Assembly (NCBI GenBank): GCA_035048815.1
Contig: JAUCBN010000028.1
Coordinates: 6,751,001-6,815,000 of the forward strand
Direction of reading: 5' to 3'
From: Abelmoschus esculentus
Taxonomy: Eukaryota > Streptophyta > Magnoliopsida > Malvales > Malvaceae
DNA length: 64,000 nucleotides
Part shown: one piece after another, positions 25,721 to 37,738 of the stretch
How the letters are laid out: every line of letters begins with the position of its first letter
How positions within the stretch are numbered: the first letter of the stretch is position 1
The notes under the pieces: generated by a model
What the model was told of the DNA's origin: nothing
The model's input: the letters and a program-made list of their open reading frames with translations, nothing else
Database searches by the model: none
Position numbers and translations under genes: made by a program

Positions 25721-27740
25721 CGTTATCAGCACGAGACTCTAACCAACGGAGGTGTTTGTCGTTCGAATCTTGAAAGAGTTATTGAAAAGAATTTGTTACT
25801 GACATAAATCAAAGATAAGTTCTTCTTCCTCAATTACATTTAAATTATCGGTTATTTTTCTCTATTGATCTTTAATTTGATTTTTAATTTATTAAAAATC
25901 TTTGGCTTTTTGGTATTTGTGTAGCGATAAAGTGATTCAATTCCCGAAAAAGATTTTAACAAAATATTGGTGATTAAAATTTCCAGATATTCAAATTAGT
26001 GGAAAAGTTCGGTATGTTTTATTTATTTAATTTGAGATTTTTTTTATCTTTATTTATAACCAATATTTGTTTATTTTATTATTATGATGAAAGATTATAT
26101 TTTAATCATGTCCTAAGTATTATATGATATTAGAACAAATATTAAACCTTTAATTAATATGTTCTTTATTATGTTGGTTTAATCCAAGTATATTGGCTGG
26201 ACATCCCGTTCTTCGAGGCTACTAGTCTCAAAGGAGGTTCTCTCTAAAGGACCTTGTGGACTGGTTTAACAACGCATTGTATAAGGATTAAATTTTTGTT
26301 TATTGTATGTATTGTATATATATTGGTTGATCAATTACTATTTAATAGTATAAATATTAAATTTACTTTTATTTATTATTTATTTATGCTAACTTACTTT
26401 ATATATTATTTATTTATCTTTTATGTTAATTTTTCCTTTAAAAGAATATGATTACTTCCAGAATAAAATATGTAATAATTTATGGTGGTTTATGCTTAGC
26501 AGATAGTGCAAATATTCATACAATATTTAAGCATAAAAAATATTTTCCCATTTAAATACAAGAAAAATATAAGTACTATATCTCAAAGTACTAAAATATC
26601 AGTGATTCGGAAGAACTCTTGAGAACTTATCTTTGATTCGATTTGATAGGATGTGTTATTTTTTTAACATTTTTCCATTCCTCGAAGTGAATGGTACAGA
26701 GAACATATTTTTTTATCTCCCGAAGTGATTGAAATAAAGCACGTATTAAAAGATGCATAATTATGCATATTTTCCCATTTTAAATGTAAGGTAATAGTAT
26801 GAGTATTATATCTAGAAGTACTAATATCACAGAAAGCTCCAACTGAGCAAATATGTTATTTGCCAAATGAGATTTTATCTCATATTTACAGTGCATTATG
26901 CTCGTTGAGCAAATATGTTATTGTCAAATGAGACTTTATCTCATATTTACAGTGCATTATGCTTGTCAAAGTCGCAAAGAGACTTATTGAATTTTAAAGA
27001 TATTTGCAAAGATATATTGAGAATATTAGTCAAGGAGATGCTGACTATCTCAATACTACGAGTATAACTCAAGGCAATAATGAAATTTTGATAAAATTAC
27101 ATATATTGTCATCCATATGGTACTACATAAGAATTAGTACAAATTGAAGCTCATGCTATTGTAAACTAGATGTTTACTGATAATTTTATTTGGCATGACT
27201 GGTTAGACCATCCCGGTTCAATTATGATGCGAAAATTTGTTGTGACTTTTATGTGGTCATTTATTGAAGAACTATGATTTTCTTCATGGTAATATTTCAC
27301 ATGATACTTGCTAGGGAAGCAATTTGATTATTCAATCATCAACATCTAAGATAGAGTGTTATTAATTTTTTAGAACGGATACAAGGTGATATATGGGCTC
27401 ATACAACTTTCTTAAAGATCATCTAGATATTTTATGATTTTTATCGATGCATCGACTAGATGGCTATGTGTATCCTTATTATTAACCCGCAACTTTGTAT
27501 TTGCGAGGCTACTTGTTCAGTTGATAAAATTACGAGCATATTTTTCAGATTATTTTATAAAGACAATCAGTCTTGATAATGTTGATGACATATAATTTTA
27601 CATGTAGTATCACAAATTTGCATCAAGCCAACAAATGATCATAAGTTCTCCTTATTATAAATGGTTTTTGGTCAGGAACCAAATATTTCTCATCATAGAT
27701 TTTTTATGTGCGATATATGTTCTAATTGCTCCAATGTATG
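25721..27740 (+). pseudogene. Copia relic H: internal region, protease/integrase remnants
   Basis: Broken frames carry recognisable Ty1-copia pol pieces: CLADSANIHTIFKHKKYF (about 26490-26550; protease with its DSA active site), WHDWLDHPGSIMMRKF (about 27190-27240; GAG-pre-integrase His/Cys motif) and FIDASTRWLCVSLL (about 27420-27470; first Asp of the integrase core). Near 27700 CAIYVLIAP marks the end of integrase. RT and RNase H are absent; at about 27740 the sequence switches to Athila-type gag. Confidence 0.75.
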
Positions 27741-28695
27741 AGGCATGAGAGCGTTATAGGGAGCTACTACACAAGTGTCTTTTACATGGATTTCCATTGT
27801 GGACACAAGTGACAATATTTTATAATGCTACCAATGCCTCAACAAGGATGATGTTAGATGCCTCTGCCAATGAAACACTCCTTGACAAAGCACCTGAGGA
27901 AGCTATTGAGATCTTAAATAAACTCGCAAAGAACGATTTTCAATTCTCTACAACTAGGCGAGGAGGAGTAACACGCCAAGCCACAGTGAATGAGTTATAA
28001 ACATCTAATTTAGTGGCAATACAATTGGCCTCTCTTATTAAGATAGTGCTAAACATGCAAATACAGCACAATACCCATGAGGTTAAGGCAAATGATTCTT
28101 TTTGTAATTTTTGTGGAGGTAACCATAGTTCTTCTGAATGTATGCAGAATCAGGAAACTAGCCTTTATGTTAAAAACTACAACCGAAGCAACATGATGTC
28201 CAACACATACAACCCATCATGGAAGAGGCATCCAAATTTTTCATGGAGTAATCCCAATAATGCCTTGAATCCAACTACTCAACCCCTAGGTTTCTAGCAA
28301 ATGCAACATCTGCCGTCTTAATAGATCCAACAATCAATTCCGTAGTAGCAGATGCATCAGCAACAACCTATAAATTCACTAGAAAATTCCCTTAAGGCCT
28401 TTATGATGAAAACAAAATCATATATGGAAAAAATAGTAACTTCATCAAAAGAACAAATGCATTCATAAATAGAACTGAGATGAGGTTGCAGAACCAAGAA
28501 GCAGCTATTAAAGCACTGGAAACTCAGGTTGGACAGTTTGCTCAAAACTTGAATACTAGACCACAAGGAGGATTACCTAGCAATACTGAAGTTGCTAAGG
28601 TAATGGGCCATGAACAATGTAAGACAATTACTACTAGGAGTGGTCTTCAACTTAAGGAAATGTTAGAAACTCAGCAGACAAAGTCCTACCTATAG
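27741..28695 (+). pseudogene. gag of element B (broken, 5' truncated)
   Basis: Begins inside the capsid region (ERYRELLHKCLLHGFPLW), continues with NASTRMMLDASANETLLDK and a zinc knuckle CNFCGGNHSSSECM (28101-28142). The C-terminal QVGQFAQNLNTRPQGGLPSN segment is typical of Athila gag. Frames change between 28300 and 28480. Confidence 0.75.
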
Positions 28696-28940
28696 AACCA
28701 AAAAATTAGGACTTGAATGCTAAACCAAAAGATCTTCACAAAAATCGTAGTAGAAAACACTGCCCCAGCAGAGAACTCGGTAGTACCTCGACAAGCTGCC
28801 GAGACAACAAAAGACTCAGTGGTGCCAGGTATTAAATTCCGAACTAATGAGACCTGAAGGAAATACAACCATCACCACCTTTCCCGGAAAGGTTAAAAAA
28901 GCAGAAACAAGACCACCAATTTAAAAAATTCTTAGATATC

Positions 28941-29540
28941 TTGAAGCAAGTCCACATCAACTTGTCATTTGTGGAAGCAATTGAACAAATGCCAAACTAT
29001 GCCGAATTCTTAAAAGACATTGTGTCTAAAAGAAAAAGGTTGGGTGAGTTTGAAACAGTGGCTGCTACTGAAGGATGCATGACAATGCTTCATAATCGCA
29101 TGCCTCCTAAATTGAAGGATCCTAGATGCTTTACCATACTTTGTGCGATAGGAAATCACTACGAAAGAAAGGCCCTATGCGACCTTGGAGCAAGCATAAA
29201 CTTGATGCTTAAATCTGTCTTCCAAAAGCTTGGAATAGGAAGGGCAAAACCTACAACCGTGATGCTCCAATTAGCAGATAGATCGTATGTGCAACTTGAA
29301 GGAAAGATCAAAGACATACTGGTAAGAGTGGATAAATTTATTTTTCTTATTGACTTTCTTGTTCTTGATTGTGAAGTAGATGACAATGCATCGATTATCT
29401 TGGGGAGACCTTTTCTAGCCACTAGATGCACTCTCATAGATATAGAAAAAGAAGAGTTTACAATGAGGATTAATGATCAGCAAGTCAAATTCAATGTTTT
29501 CCAAATTCTGAAAAGACATGACGATCCAGAAGAATGCTAG
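28941..29540 (+). pseudogene. Aspartic protease region of element B
   Basis: A 199-codon open frame. Around residue 80 it has CDLGASINLM, the Athila-type active site, and ILGRPFLAT as the second conserved block (about residue 153). It lies in the same frame as RT downstream but is separated by stops from gag and from RT (29538-29666), so it cannot be made as one polyprotein. Confidence 0.8.
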
Positions 29541-29666
29541 ATGCTGTATAATACAGATGCAGTTAGTGCAATACCTTGCCTCAACAACCACTGCCTCGAC
29601 AACAATCTTAACGATACGCCATAAATCTGCCTCGATAGTGATATAGATGACTACTACAACAGAGCT

Positions 29667-31200
29667 TTGGATAATGTTGAAACACCAGAGATTGAGAAAG
29701 CTAATTGGACAACACACCTTCCAGGTAAGTATTTCGAACCCTTAAATTACCCAGGTAAGAATGAAAAATCTGTAAGTAAGGAACCATTGGTTACGAAATT
29801 AAAACCCTTACCTGAAAAATTAAAATATGCTTATTTGGGAGTCAACCACACAATGCCCGTAATTATCTCTTCTGAGCTGCAGCCAGAACAGGAACAAAGC
29901 TTGATAGAGATGTTGCGACAACACAAGAAGGCAATTGGGTGGTCACTTGATGACTTGGAGGGAATAAATCCAGCAGTGTGCATGCACAAAATCCTTTTAG
30001 AGGAAGACCATAATCCCACTGTTGAGGCCCAAAGGAGACTTAACCATGCCATGAAGGAGGTAGTACGTAAGGAAATAATTAAATGGCTTGATGCAAAAAT
30101 TATCTACCCTATCTCTGACAGCACATGGGTAAGCCCAGTACAATGTGTATCCAAGAAAGGTGGTATGATTATCACAACCAACAAGAACAATGAGCTGATT
30201 CCAACCAGGACTGTGACCAGTTGGAGGGTTTATATGGATTACCGCAAGTTGAATAAAGCAACAAAGAAGGATCACTTCCCATTAACCTTTATTGATGAAA
30301 TGCTTGATAAACTTGCTGGTAAGCCTTTTTACTGTTTTCTTGATGGTTATTCAGGATATAATCAGATTGCCATAGAGCTAGAAGACCAGACAAAAACCAC
30401 CTTCACCTTCCCTTATGAGACATATGCATTTAGAAGAATGTCGTTCGACCTTTGCAATGCCCCAAAAACTTTTCAAAGATGCATGATGATAAATTTTTCT
30501 AACATGATAGAGGACTTCTTAGAGATATTCATGGATAATTTTTCTGTCTTTGGAGACAACTTCACTCATTACCTCGACAATTTAGAAAAGGTGCTGCAAA
30601 GATGTGAAGAATTTAATTTAGTCCTCAATTGGGAAAAATGCCACTTTATGGTTAATGAAGGCATAGTATTAAGCCATAAAATATCATCACAGGTAATTGA
30701 AGTTGATAAAGCCAAGATTGATGTGATAAAGAATTTGCCTTCACCAATTTTTGTGAAAGAAGTTCGAAGCTTTTTGGGTCATACAGGTTTTTATAGAAGG
30801 TTTATTTCTATTTTTTCTAAAATTTCTAAACCTCTTTGTAACTTGCTCGAACAAGATAGAAAATTTGAATTTAATAAAGAATGCACTAAAGCATTCAAAG
30901 ACCTCAAAGAAAAGCTGATCGCTGCACCAATTGTAGTCCCACCAGATTGGTCCTTTCCATTTGAATTAATGTGTGACGCAAGTGATCATGCTGTCAGGGC
31001 AACACTTAGGCAGAAAGAACAACCTCTTCCATGTCATCTACTATTCTAGTAAAACACTTAATGATGCTCAAATTAATTACACCACCACAGAGAAGGAATT
31101 ACTAGCAGTAGTCTTTGCCTTTGACAAATTCCGATCATACCTTATCGGAACAAAAGTGACTGTCCACACTGACCATTAGGCAATTAAGTACCTATTCTCA
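29667..31200 (+). pseudogene. Reverse transcriptase and RNase H of element B (catalytic Asp lost)
   Basis: The 460-codon frame contains WRVYMDYRKLNKATKKDHFP, FLDGYSGYNQIAI and SFDLCNAPKTFQRCMM. The active site reads FMDNFSVFG (about 30528-30553): the second catalytic Asp is Asn, which should abolish polymerase activity. RNase H begins near 30950 (LMCDASD) and shifts frame around 31010; it goes on as YYSSKTLNDAQINYTTTEKE to VTVHTDH and a stop at 31179. Confidence 0.85.
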
Positions 31201-31360
31201 AAAAAAGATGTCAAGCCCTGACTGTGCCGATCATCTCTCCAGATTATAGGCTGAAGGTAATAACAACGCACTAGAAGAAATATAAAATGCATTCCCAGAT
31301 GAACACATCCTGCATATCGCGACAATTGCAAAGGATACTACCAAGACAAAGATTATAACA

Positions 31361-32330
31361 GTGTATGACTGTGCCGCCGAAGCACTGACTGAACACATCT
31401 CGACAATATTGACAGAGGATCTTGCTGCAGTCACAACCATCCCCTGGTATGCTGATCTTGTTAAATATTTAGCTAGTGGTGTTCTACCTTATAACCTTAA
31501 CTATAATGAAAAGAAGAGGTTTCAGCATAATGCAAGGCATTATTTCTGGGATGACCCTCTCTTGTTCAAGCAAAGTGTAGATCAGGTTATAAGAAGATGT
31601 GTTCCAGAGGAAGAGCAATAAGAAGTGATTCAACACTGTCAAGATTCACCTTGTGGAGGACATTTTAGAGGAAACAAAACAACAACTAAAGTGCTTTAAT
31701 CAAGCCTTTATTGACCCACACTCTTCAAAGATGCCCAACTTTATTACAAGAATTGTGACGGATGCCAACGAACGGGTAATATCTCTAGGCGTAATAAGAT
31801 GCCATTGCAACCCATATTGGAAGTAGAATTATTTGATTTTTGGGTATAGATTTCATGGGACCATTCCCATCATCTTAAGGCAATCTCTTCATCCTAGTAG
31901 CGGTGGATTATGTATCAAAATGGGTCGAAGCAATTGCCACACCATACAATGATTCCAAGACTGTTTAAAAATTTCTAAAGAAGAACATATTCACCAGATT
32001 TGGAGTTCCTAGAGCAATCATTAGCGATAAAGGTAAACACTTCGACAATAGACTTATTGCCACGACCATGAAGAAACAAGGTGTCACACACAGAATTGTC
32101 ACAACCTACCACCCACAAACAAATGGGCAAGCTGAAATATCAAATAAGGAATTAAAACAAATCCTTGGAAAGGTGGTAAACCCATCTAGAAAGGATTGGT
32201 GTCATCATCTTGACGATGCCCTATGAGTATATAGGACAGCTTACAAGACCCCATTGGGAACATCTCTATACAGGCTTGTATTTTGAAAACATGCCATTTG
32301 CCTGTGGAAATTAAGCATAAAGTCTATTCG
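31361..32330 (+). pseudogene. Integrase of element B (broken)
   Basis: Zinc-binding region around 31490-31780 (KRFQHNARHYFWDDPLLFK, then CDGCQRTG), followed by a core with many shifts: YHPQTNGQAEISNKELKQIL (about 32106-32166) holds the catalytic Glu. Stops at 31619, 31848 and others. Nonfunctional. Confidence 0.75.
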
Positions 32331-33085
32331 GCAGTAAAGAATTTGAAGATGGAATGGGAGAAAGTAGAAAAGACTACTAGACCTTAATGAGATAAAAGAA
32401 TTCAGAGCATCAGCCTATGAAAATGCCAAGATCTACAAGGAAAAGACTAAACGATGGTATGACAGTAAGCTACTGCCGGGGCAATTCCTACCGAGGCAGA
32501 AAGTCCTACTTTTCAATTCCAGACTCAAACTGTTCCCAAGGAAACTCAGGTCCAGATGGTCAAACCCATTTGAAGTTGTTTAGGTTTATCCACATGGTGT
32601 AGTATGATCAAATCAAAAAGGGATGAGCTTGAATTCAAAGTGAATGACCAACGGTTGAAGCACTACTATGGCCAACACGAGATGAAAACTATAGAGACCA
32701 TCACTTTAGGAGATGCACTTACATACATTCCTATCGTGAATTAATTCTTTCATCTTATCTTTATTTTATTGTACTTTAGAATTAGTTTTAGTTTAGACCT
32801 TTATTATTTTAATCTTTTTTTTTGTTGATTTTAGGACTAGAATAAAGGATCAAACTGAAGCCGTTCATAAAAGCAAAGCCTCTACAACTGATTGTCCGAC
32901 AGCAGTTCTTTAGAGTCTCTTTAATTTCTACATATTTATGCTTCTTTTATATCTTTACTAGTTTTTTTCTGTTTCCTGCTGTGTGCCATTGATGTAAGCA
33001 TTGAGGACAATATTTGGTTTGAGTTTGGGGGTGTAGATCCACTGCCGAGACAGTTCACTACTGCCGCGGCCTTCCATGAAAGGAA
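32331..33085 (+). other. 3' region of element B with GTTTGGGGGT tract
   Basis: Pol C-terminal remnant to about 32740 (FKVNDQRLKHYYG-like at 32632-32672), then noncoding DNA. GAGTTTGGGGGTG at 33021-33033 resembles the polypurine tract of this family, and CTGCCGAGACAG / CTGCCGCGGC palindromes follow. The rest of the 3' region is cut off before LTR D. Confidence 0.6.
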
Positions 33086-33110
33086 GTATTTAAGTGGTTT
33101 TTAAAGTACT

Positions 33111-34439
33111 TGTTGCATGTCAAAAGTGCACAAATTGTGCAAGTGAACACGTCGCAAGTAATAAAGTAAGGAGTATTATCAAATATCGTCTCCATAGAGA
33201 TTGGTCTACTTAATATGCCTTCTTTTATCTTCCTGCTCTGTAAAATAAAGAACACAAGTAATTTGGGTTTGAGTGAACTAAATAAATAAAACTAAGTAAT
33301 AAGATAAATAGTAGATAAAGAAAATGGTCAGGATCCAGTTGTATTATATAGTGGATTATATTGACTTGTTTTTTTCCATGTAATCGCACAACACTGCCTC
33401 GGCAGTACTACAAATTACTACCTCGACAGCGATGATGCCCGTCCGCCGCGGTAATCCCTTGCTCTTGGGTGGACTTTACAAACGTTCGACAAATTGTCCT
33501 TTGATGACTCTGCTTATCCCTAAGTCGAAGTACTGTTGATGACCAGTCTTTGATGATACCTCCCGCATGAATCAATTATAATCATCAACCAATCCCACAC
33601 TTCTTTTAGCCGCTGAAACTCTAACCTATCTCTAGGCCGAGTTAGTATTTCCCGATTGAAATACTATACTTATTCCTTTCATGAATCTAACTCTCCTGAT
33701 ATTAGATAAATGGATTACTCACAAACTTCTCTCCCGAGCTTGAATGCAAGAACAGTGAATTGCAAAGAATAAGCAAACCTTAATATTTTGTTGCATTGAA
33801 ACAAGAAACAAAGTTCAATCCCTTCTCACTAATACTCGACAACTTTCACCTAAGCCCTAGAAGAATAATGAAAACAAAGAAGATTCTAAGGTCTAGGTTA
33901 TGTTCTCCTCTCTACATAGACTGTGGTTTATATAGGCTTGGCCTAGGGCAAACCTTTCCAAAGTAGGAATACTTGGAGTAAAATACAAATTAAGTACATA
34001 AATAAAAGATATTTATTTTATTTCCTAGTTTATTCCTATAAGGATTCTTTTCCCGTGTGACCTTTGATCTTGACTTTTCATGTGTTTCCTAGCTCCGATT
34101 TCTATACCGCTTGTCTTAAAACTTCCACCTTATTTTCTCTTTAGATCGCTTATAATATCAATATTTGTTTTCCCGGCGCTTTTCTGCATTTAAGTTTTAG
34201 CTTCCAGCATCCATCTTCTTATTTGGCAATTCCTATGATGCAGTTTCCTGTCTAAGAAAGAAAACCATCAAATGCATCTATTTTATGCCAAATAATAGAT
34301 AAATTCATGAAATCCGTTTTCGGATGGTGAAATATAGAAAATACGCAGAAATATCTATTATCGCCTCTAATTCTATCTTTATTAGCAATAATCGAGTGAG
34401 AAAATGATATAAAATATGAGGATTTTTGGGCATTCATCA
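33111..34439 (-). repeat. Element D: Athila-like 3' LTR (1329 bp), minus strand
   Basis: On the minus strand it starts TGATGAATGCCC at 34439, just after the tract GTTTGGGGGTG (34440-34450), and ends ...GACATGCAACA at 33111. It aligns along its length with the LTRs of element C, for example GTGCAAGTG...TCGCAAGTAATAAA at 33150. A TATATAAACC box lies near 33930 (minus). The PPT on its right shows it is the 3' LTR; only ~150 bases of internal region remain (to about 34594). Confidence 0.8.
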
Positions 34440-34594
34440 CACCCCCAAACTCGAACTATTGCTTGTCCTCAAGCAATGCAAAAGATAAATTTAAGTAAGG
34501 AATTTTAAAGTAATATATCGTCCTACCTGCCGCGGCAGAGTTCCTTTCTTGACTCGGCCTCTTCTTGGTTCTTAGGAATTTCTTGGAACTAGAC
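34440..34594 (-). promoter_or_regulatory. Polypurine tract and residual internal region of element D
   Basis: CACCCCCAAAC at 34440-34450 is the complement of the family's GTTTGGGGGTG tract; next to it lies the conserved 'CTTGAGGACAAGCAATAG' block, also found before the 3' LTR of element C. CTGCCGCGGCAG at about 34529 belongs to the family's recurring palindrome. Confidence 0.7.
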
Positions 34595-34860
34595 TGAGTC
34601 TTGGTGAGTGTGTTTAGGTTTTAGAGTTGTAATTTGTTTAGGCTTAGATGAAAGTTGTAGAGTATTAGTGAGAAGAGATTGAACTTTGTTTCTAGTTTCA
34701 GTGCAATAAAATATCAAGGTTTGCTTAATCTTTGCCATTCATTGTTCTTGCATTCAAGCTCAAGAGAGAAGTTTGTGAGTAATCCATTTATCTAATATCG
34801 AGAGAGTTAGATTCACGAAAGGAATAAGTACAGTGTTTCAATCGGTAAATACTAACTCGG
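34595..34860 (+). repeat. Athila-like LTR fragment, plus orientation, broken by element E
   Basis: Matches the R/U5 part of C's LTR (compare 49600-49858) and, inverted, bases 33616-33860 of LTR D. It stops at ACTAACTCGG where E begins. In C the same site reads on as CCTATACTC, so E inserted within this LTR. Confidence 0.75.
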
Positions 34861-37738
34861 TGTAACCTCCTTGATCTAGCCTAGACGGAACCGACACTAA
34901 TGGGTTACACGGGGAATATCGAACCAAACCCGCGAAGATTTAATTCGATAAACAACCTTGAAAACCGATATGTTTTCTTATCTTTAACTAGATGCACAAT
35001 TAAATTCCTATGTATGGCGGGTTCATGCAAATCAAGAATGGAGGCATTCGATATACAATTAAACATTCAATTAATACATACGCACTTAAGGACTAACATA
35101 ATTATAATTTTTTTTATTTTGAACATCAAACCAGAAATTCAATATACCAAAATTCAATTAAGCATACATAGCATACTCACAACAAAAATCAGATTAATCA
35201 GAGCATCATAGCATCATCAATTTCATGTTTCATCGATTAGGGACCTAATTGTAAAACATGTATAAACCTTGGTACTACATCTAACTTTGCTTAATTAATG
35301 TGAAATTGAGTTGATATCTTGCATCACGGTGATATAATAGCTTAGTATGTATACATAGTATCTAAAATCGATTACGGAAAGTTATCCGGCCTAACATGCC
35401 TTTACAACACTAAAATTATCACACTTTGGTTAGGGGTATCGATACCTTTAATGCCGGTATCGATACCTTGACATTGAATAATCAAATAAGCCATTCGAAG
35501 GCTGGTGGTATCGATACCACCTTGGATGGTATCAATAAATCTGCGTCCAGTGGCATAATTACATCGAACTGTGGTTTGATGCTTTCCCTTTTTATGCATT
35601 GGGGTATCGCTACCACCAAAGGGTATTTCGAAACCCCCTGCTCAGGTTCAATGTTTCGAGCATTTAGAGGGGAAAAAAAACCTTGCAATCATGTCCATAC
35701 TTACTCTTAACTATATGCAAGCTTCCCTAATCACATGTAACAATATTAACACACAATTATCAACCTCAAACACCCCAAATTAACCTATGGGCATGCTTCC
35801 TACATTATGGTTAAAAACAAGAATGTTTATGCATGTACATGCTTCAACAATCCAAATCAATACCATAGTCCATCAACTATCAATCAAGGCAAATTAAAGT
35901 CTTATTACAAACATTAGCAAAAGCAAAACTCTCACAAATGGGATTGGTTTACACATTGCCAAACCCCACTTATTTTCTAAATATACCTAAAATATGTAGA
36001 CTTTTCCCTTGGTTCTCTTGCTCCAAATTAAAGTCTTATCAATCATGAATGCTTAACATTTCATGTTCATGTTCATAATACCAAAACATTTCCTTGAGTA
36101 TGCATTACATTATCAATACATTTCATGAATATTGCACAATGTTCCATTTTAATCCATGTATGCATATTGGCTTTCTAATGCTCACTTGTTGTGAACCTTA
36201 AGATATCCATGGATGTCTTTATAAACCATGCATTTTCAACAATTTATATATGCATGCATCATTCTAAAATCATACTTATGCATTTCCAAAATCTCTTTGA
36301 ATCATCAACATAAACGCCATCACCGAAAATAGCCGATACTCATGATAATGCATAAAAATTATTTACTTTACTTACTTTTGAACTATGAAAAGTTTTCACA
36401 CTATTCCATACTCCCCAAAACATCGAACCAATGTGATTCGCTTTTAGTCCGAAATCACTCACCGATAAGCGAAACGAGCCTTCGTCGATGCTCCGATGTC
36501 AACGCCAATGCACCTGCCACTTAAGCATCTTCTTGCACTTCCTCTGCAACATTAAACACAGAGCATATTCACATCATAACATGCTCAAACCAACAACCAT
36601 ATCAAAACTCCACAAAACTATCGAAAACCTAGCCGAAAAGATTGAAAACTAAGCCGAAACGCATCCAAAATAATATCAGCCCAAAACCTAATGAATCTAA
36701 CATCTAATTCACATCAATTATGAACCAAAGACATATCCAAACCATCCTTATACCTACAACAATATTAGAATACCTAAAACAACCGAAAACCACCTTAAAA
36801 CACTACCGATTACATTATTCTAGGATTAAATTAAAGTTCCACCAATTCAAGCCTCAAATAATCATTTAAATGACATAATATCATAATTAAATCAACCTAA
36901 TTACAACATTAATTGAGATCTAAAAAGATTTCACAAAAATCTCCATAAAATCCATAGATCTAGAATTAAAAACATAAAAATCAAGTTTCAATTATTGATT
37001 AACAAGCCAATACTTGGGAATTTCAATAAAGAATCTTAGAAAAAGATTATAAATCAACAAATTACCTTTGAGATTTACTCCACCCAAAAGATGAGAAATC
37101 CTCTCTTTGATTTCTTGAAAATGGATGTTGATTTTGCAAAATTGATGAGTAGGTCTGTAGAGAATAAAAAGATGAGTAAAATGAAATAAATCTTATTGAA
37201 AATGATAAAGAAATCAACAAGTAATTAAAGAAATTTGAAGAAGAAGATGGAGAGAAAATAGAGAGAAAATTAGGGAGAAAAGATGAGAAAATAGGTGGTT
37301 AAGAAAGAAAATGAAAATGTCATCTAAATAAAACTATTTAAAAAAAACAATTTTGGTAGATAAATAATTAATTAAAAATAAATTGGGTTTATGGACCTCT
37401 AAGGATTCTAAGTATGACTTGCTTTCTAATTTTGACACTAAAATCCATATTTTTCGAAAATTGCTAATTAAATCACATAAATCATTACAAAATTACAATT
37501 TAATCACTAGTATATAATTAAACTTAATTAAAATCAAATTAAAGTTTATATAATATCTTCTTAACTTAAAAACACCATTTTAATATTTTTAAACCGTCTC
37601 ATAAAATTATTACTTGTCTGATTAAAATATTATTATTTTAATTTCCATGGAATAACGAACCGAAGAACCCGATTCGACCCGAATCGAATTCCCCTAAACC
37701 AATACACAAACTACTAACCCCAAAACCGGGATGTTACA
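34861..37738 (-). repeat. 3' LTR of element E (2878 bp)
   Basis: On the plus strand it runs TGTAACCTCCTTG ... GGGATGTTACA. It matches the solo LTR 39280-42876 and the fragment 46185-46400. Compared with the solo LTR it lacks about 500 bases after CTTAAG (junction near 36202), which accounts for most of its smaller size. Palindromes GGTATCGATACC occur at 35434-35640. Confidence 0.85.
35434..35640. repeat. TATCGATA palindrome cluster in LTR E
   Basis: GGTATCGATACC copies and variants near 35436, 35456, 35508, 35528, 35603 and 35622 (GGGTATTTCGAAACCCC). Same type of cluster as in LTRs A and I; the sister solo LTR carries GGTTTCGAAACC forms in the corresponding place. Confidence 0.75.

Larger units (their letters stand above)
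27741..33085 (+). mobile_element. Element B: Athila-like Ty3-gypsy retrotransposon, both ends lost
   Basis: Gag, protease, RT, RNase H and integrase remnants in gypsy order, then a 3' noncoding region with a GAGTTTGGGGGTG tract (33021-33032). Motifs (PR CDLGAS, RT YCFLDGYSGYNQIAI, VFGD after the active site) are typical of the Athila branch. The 5' LTR and start of gag are replaced by copia H; the 3' end is interrupted by LTR D at 33111. Confidence 0.85.
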
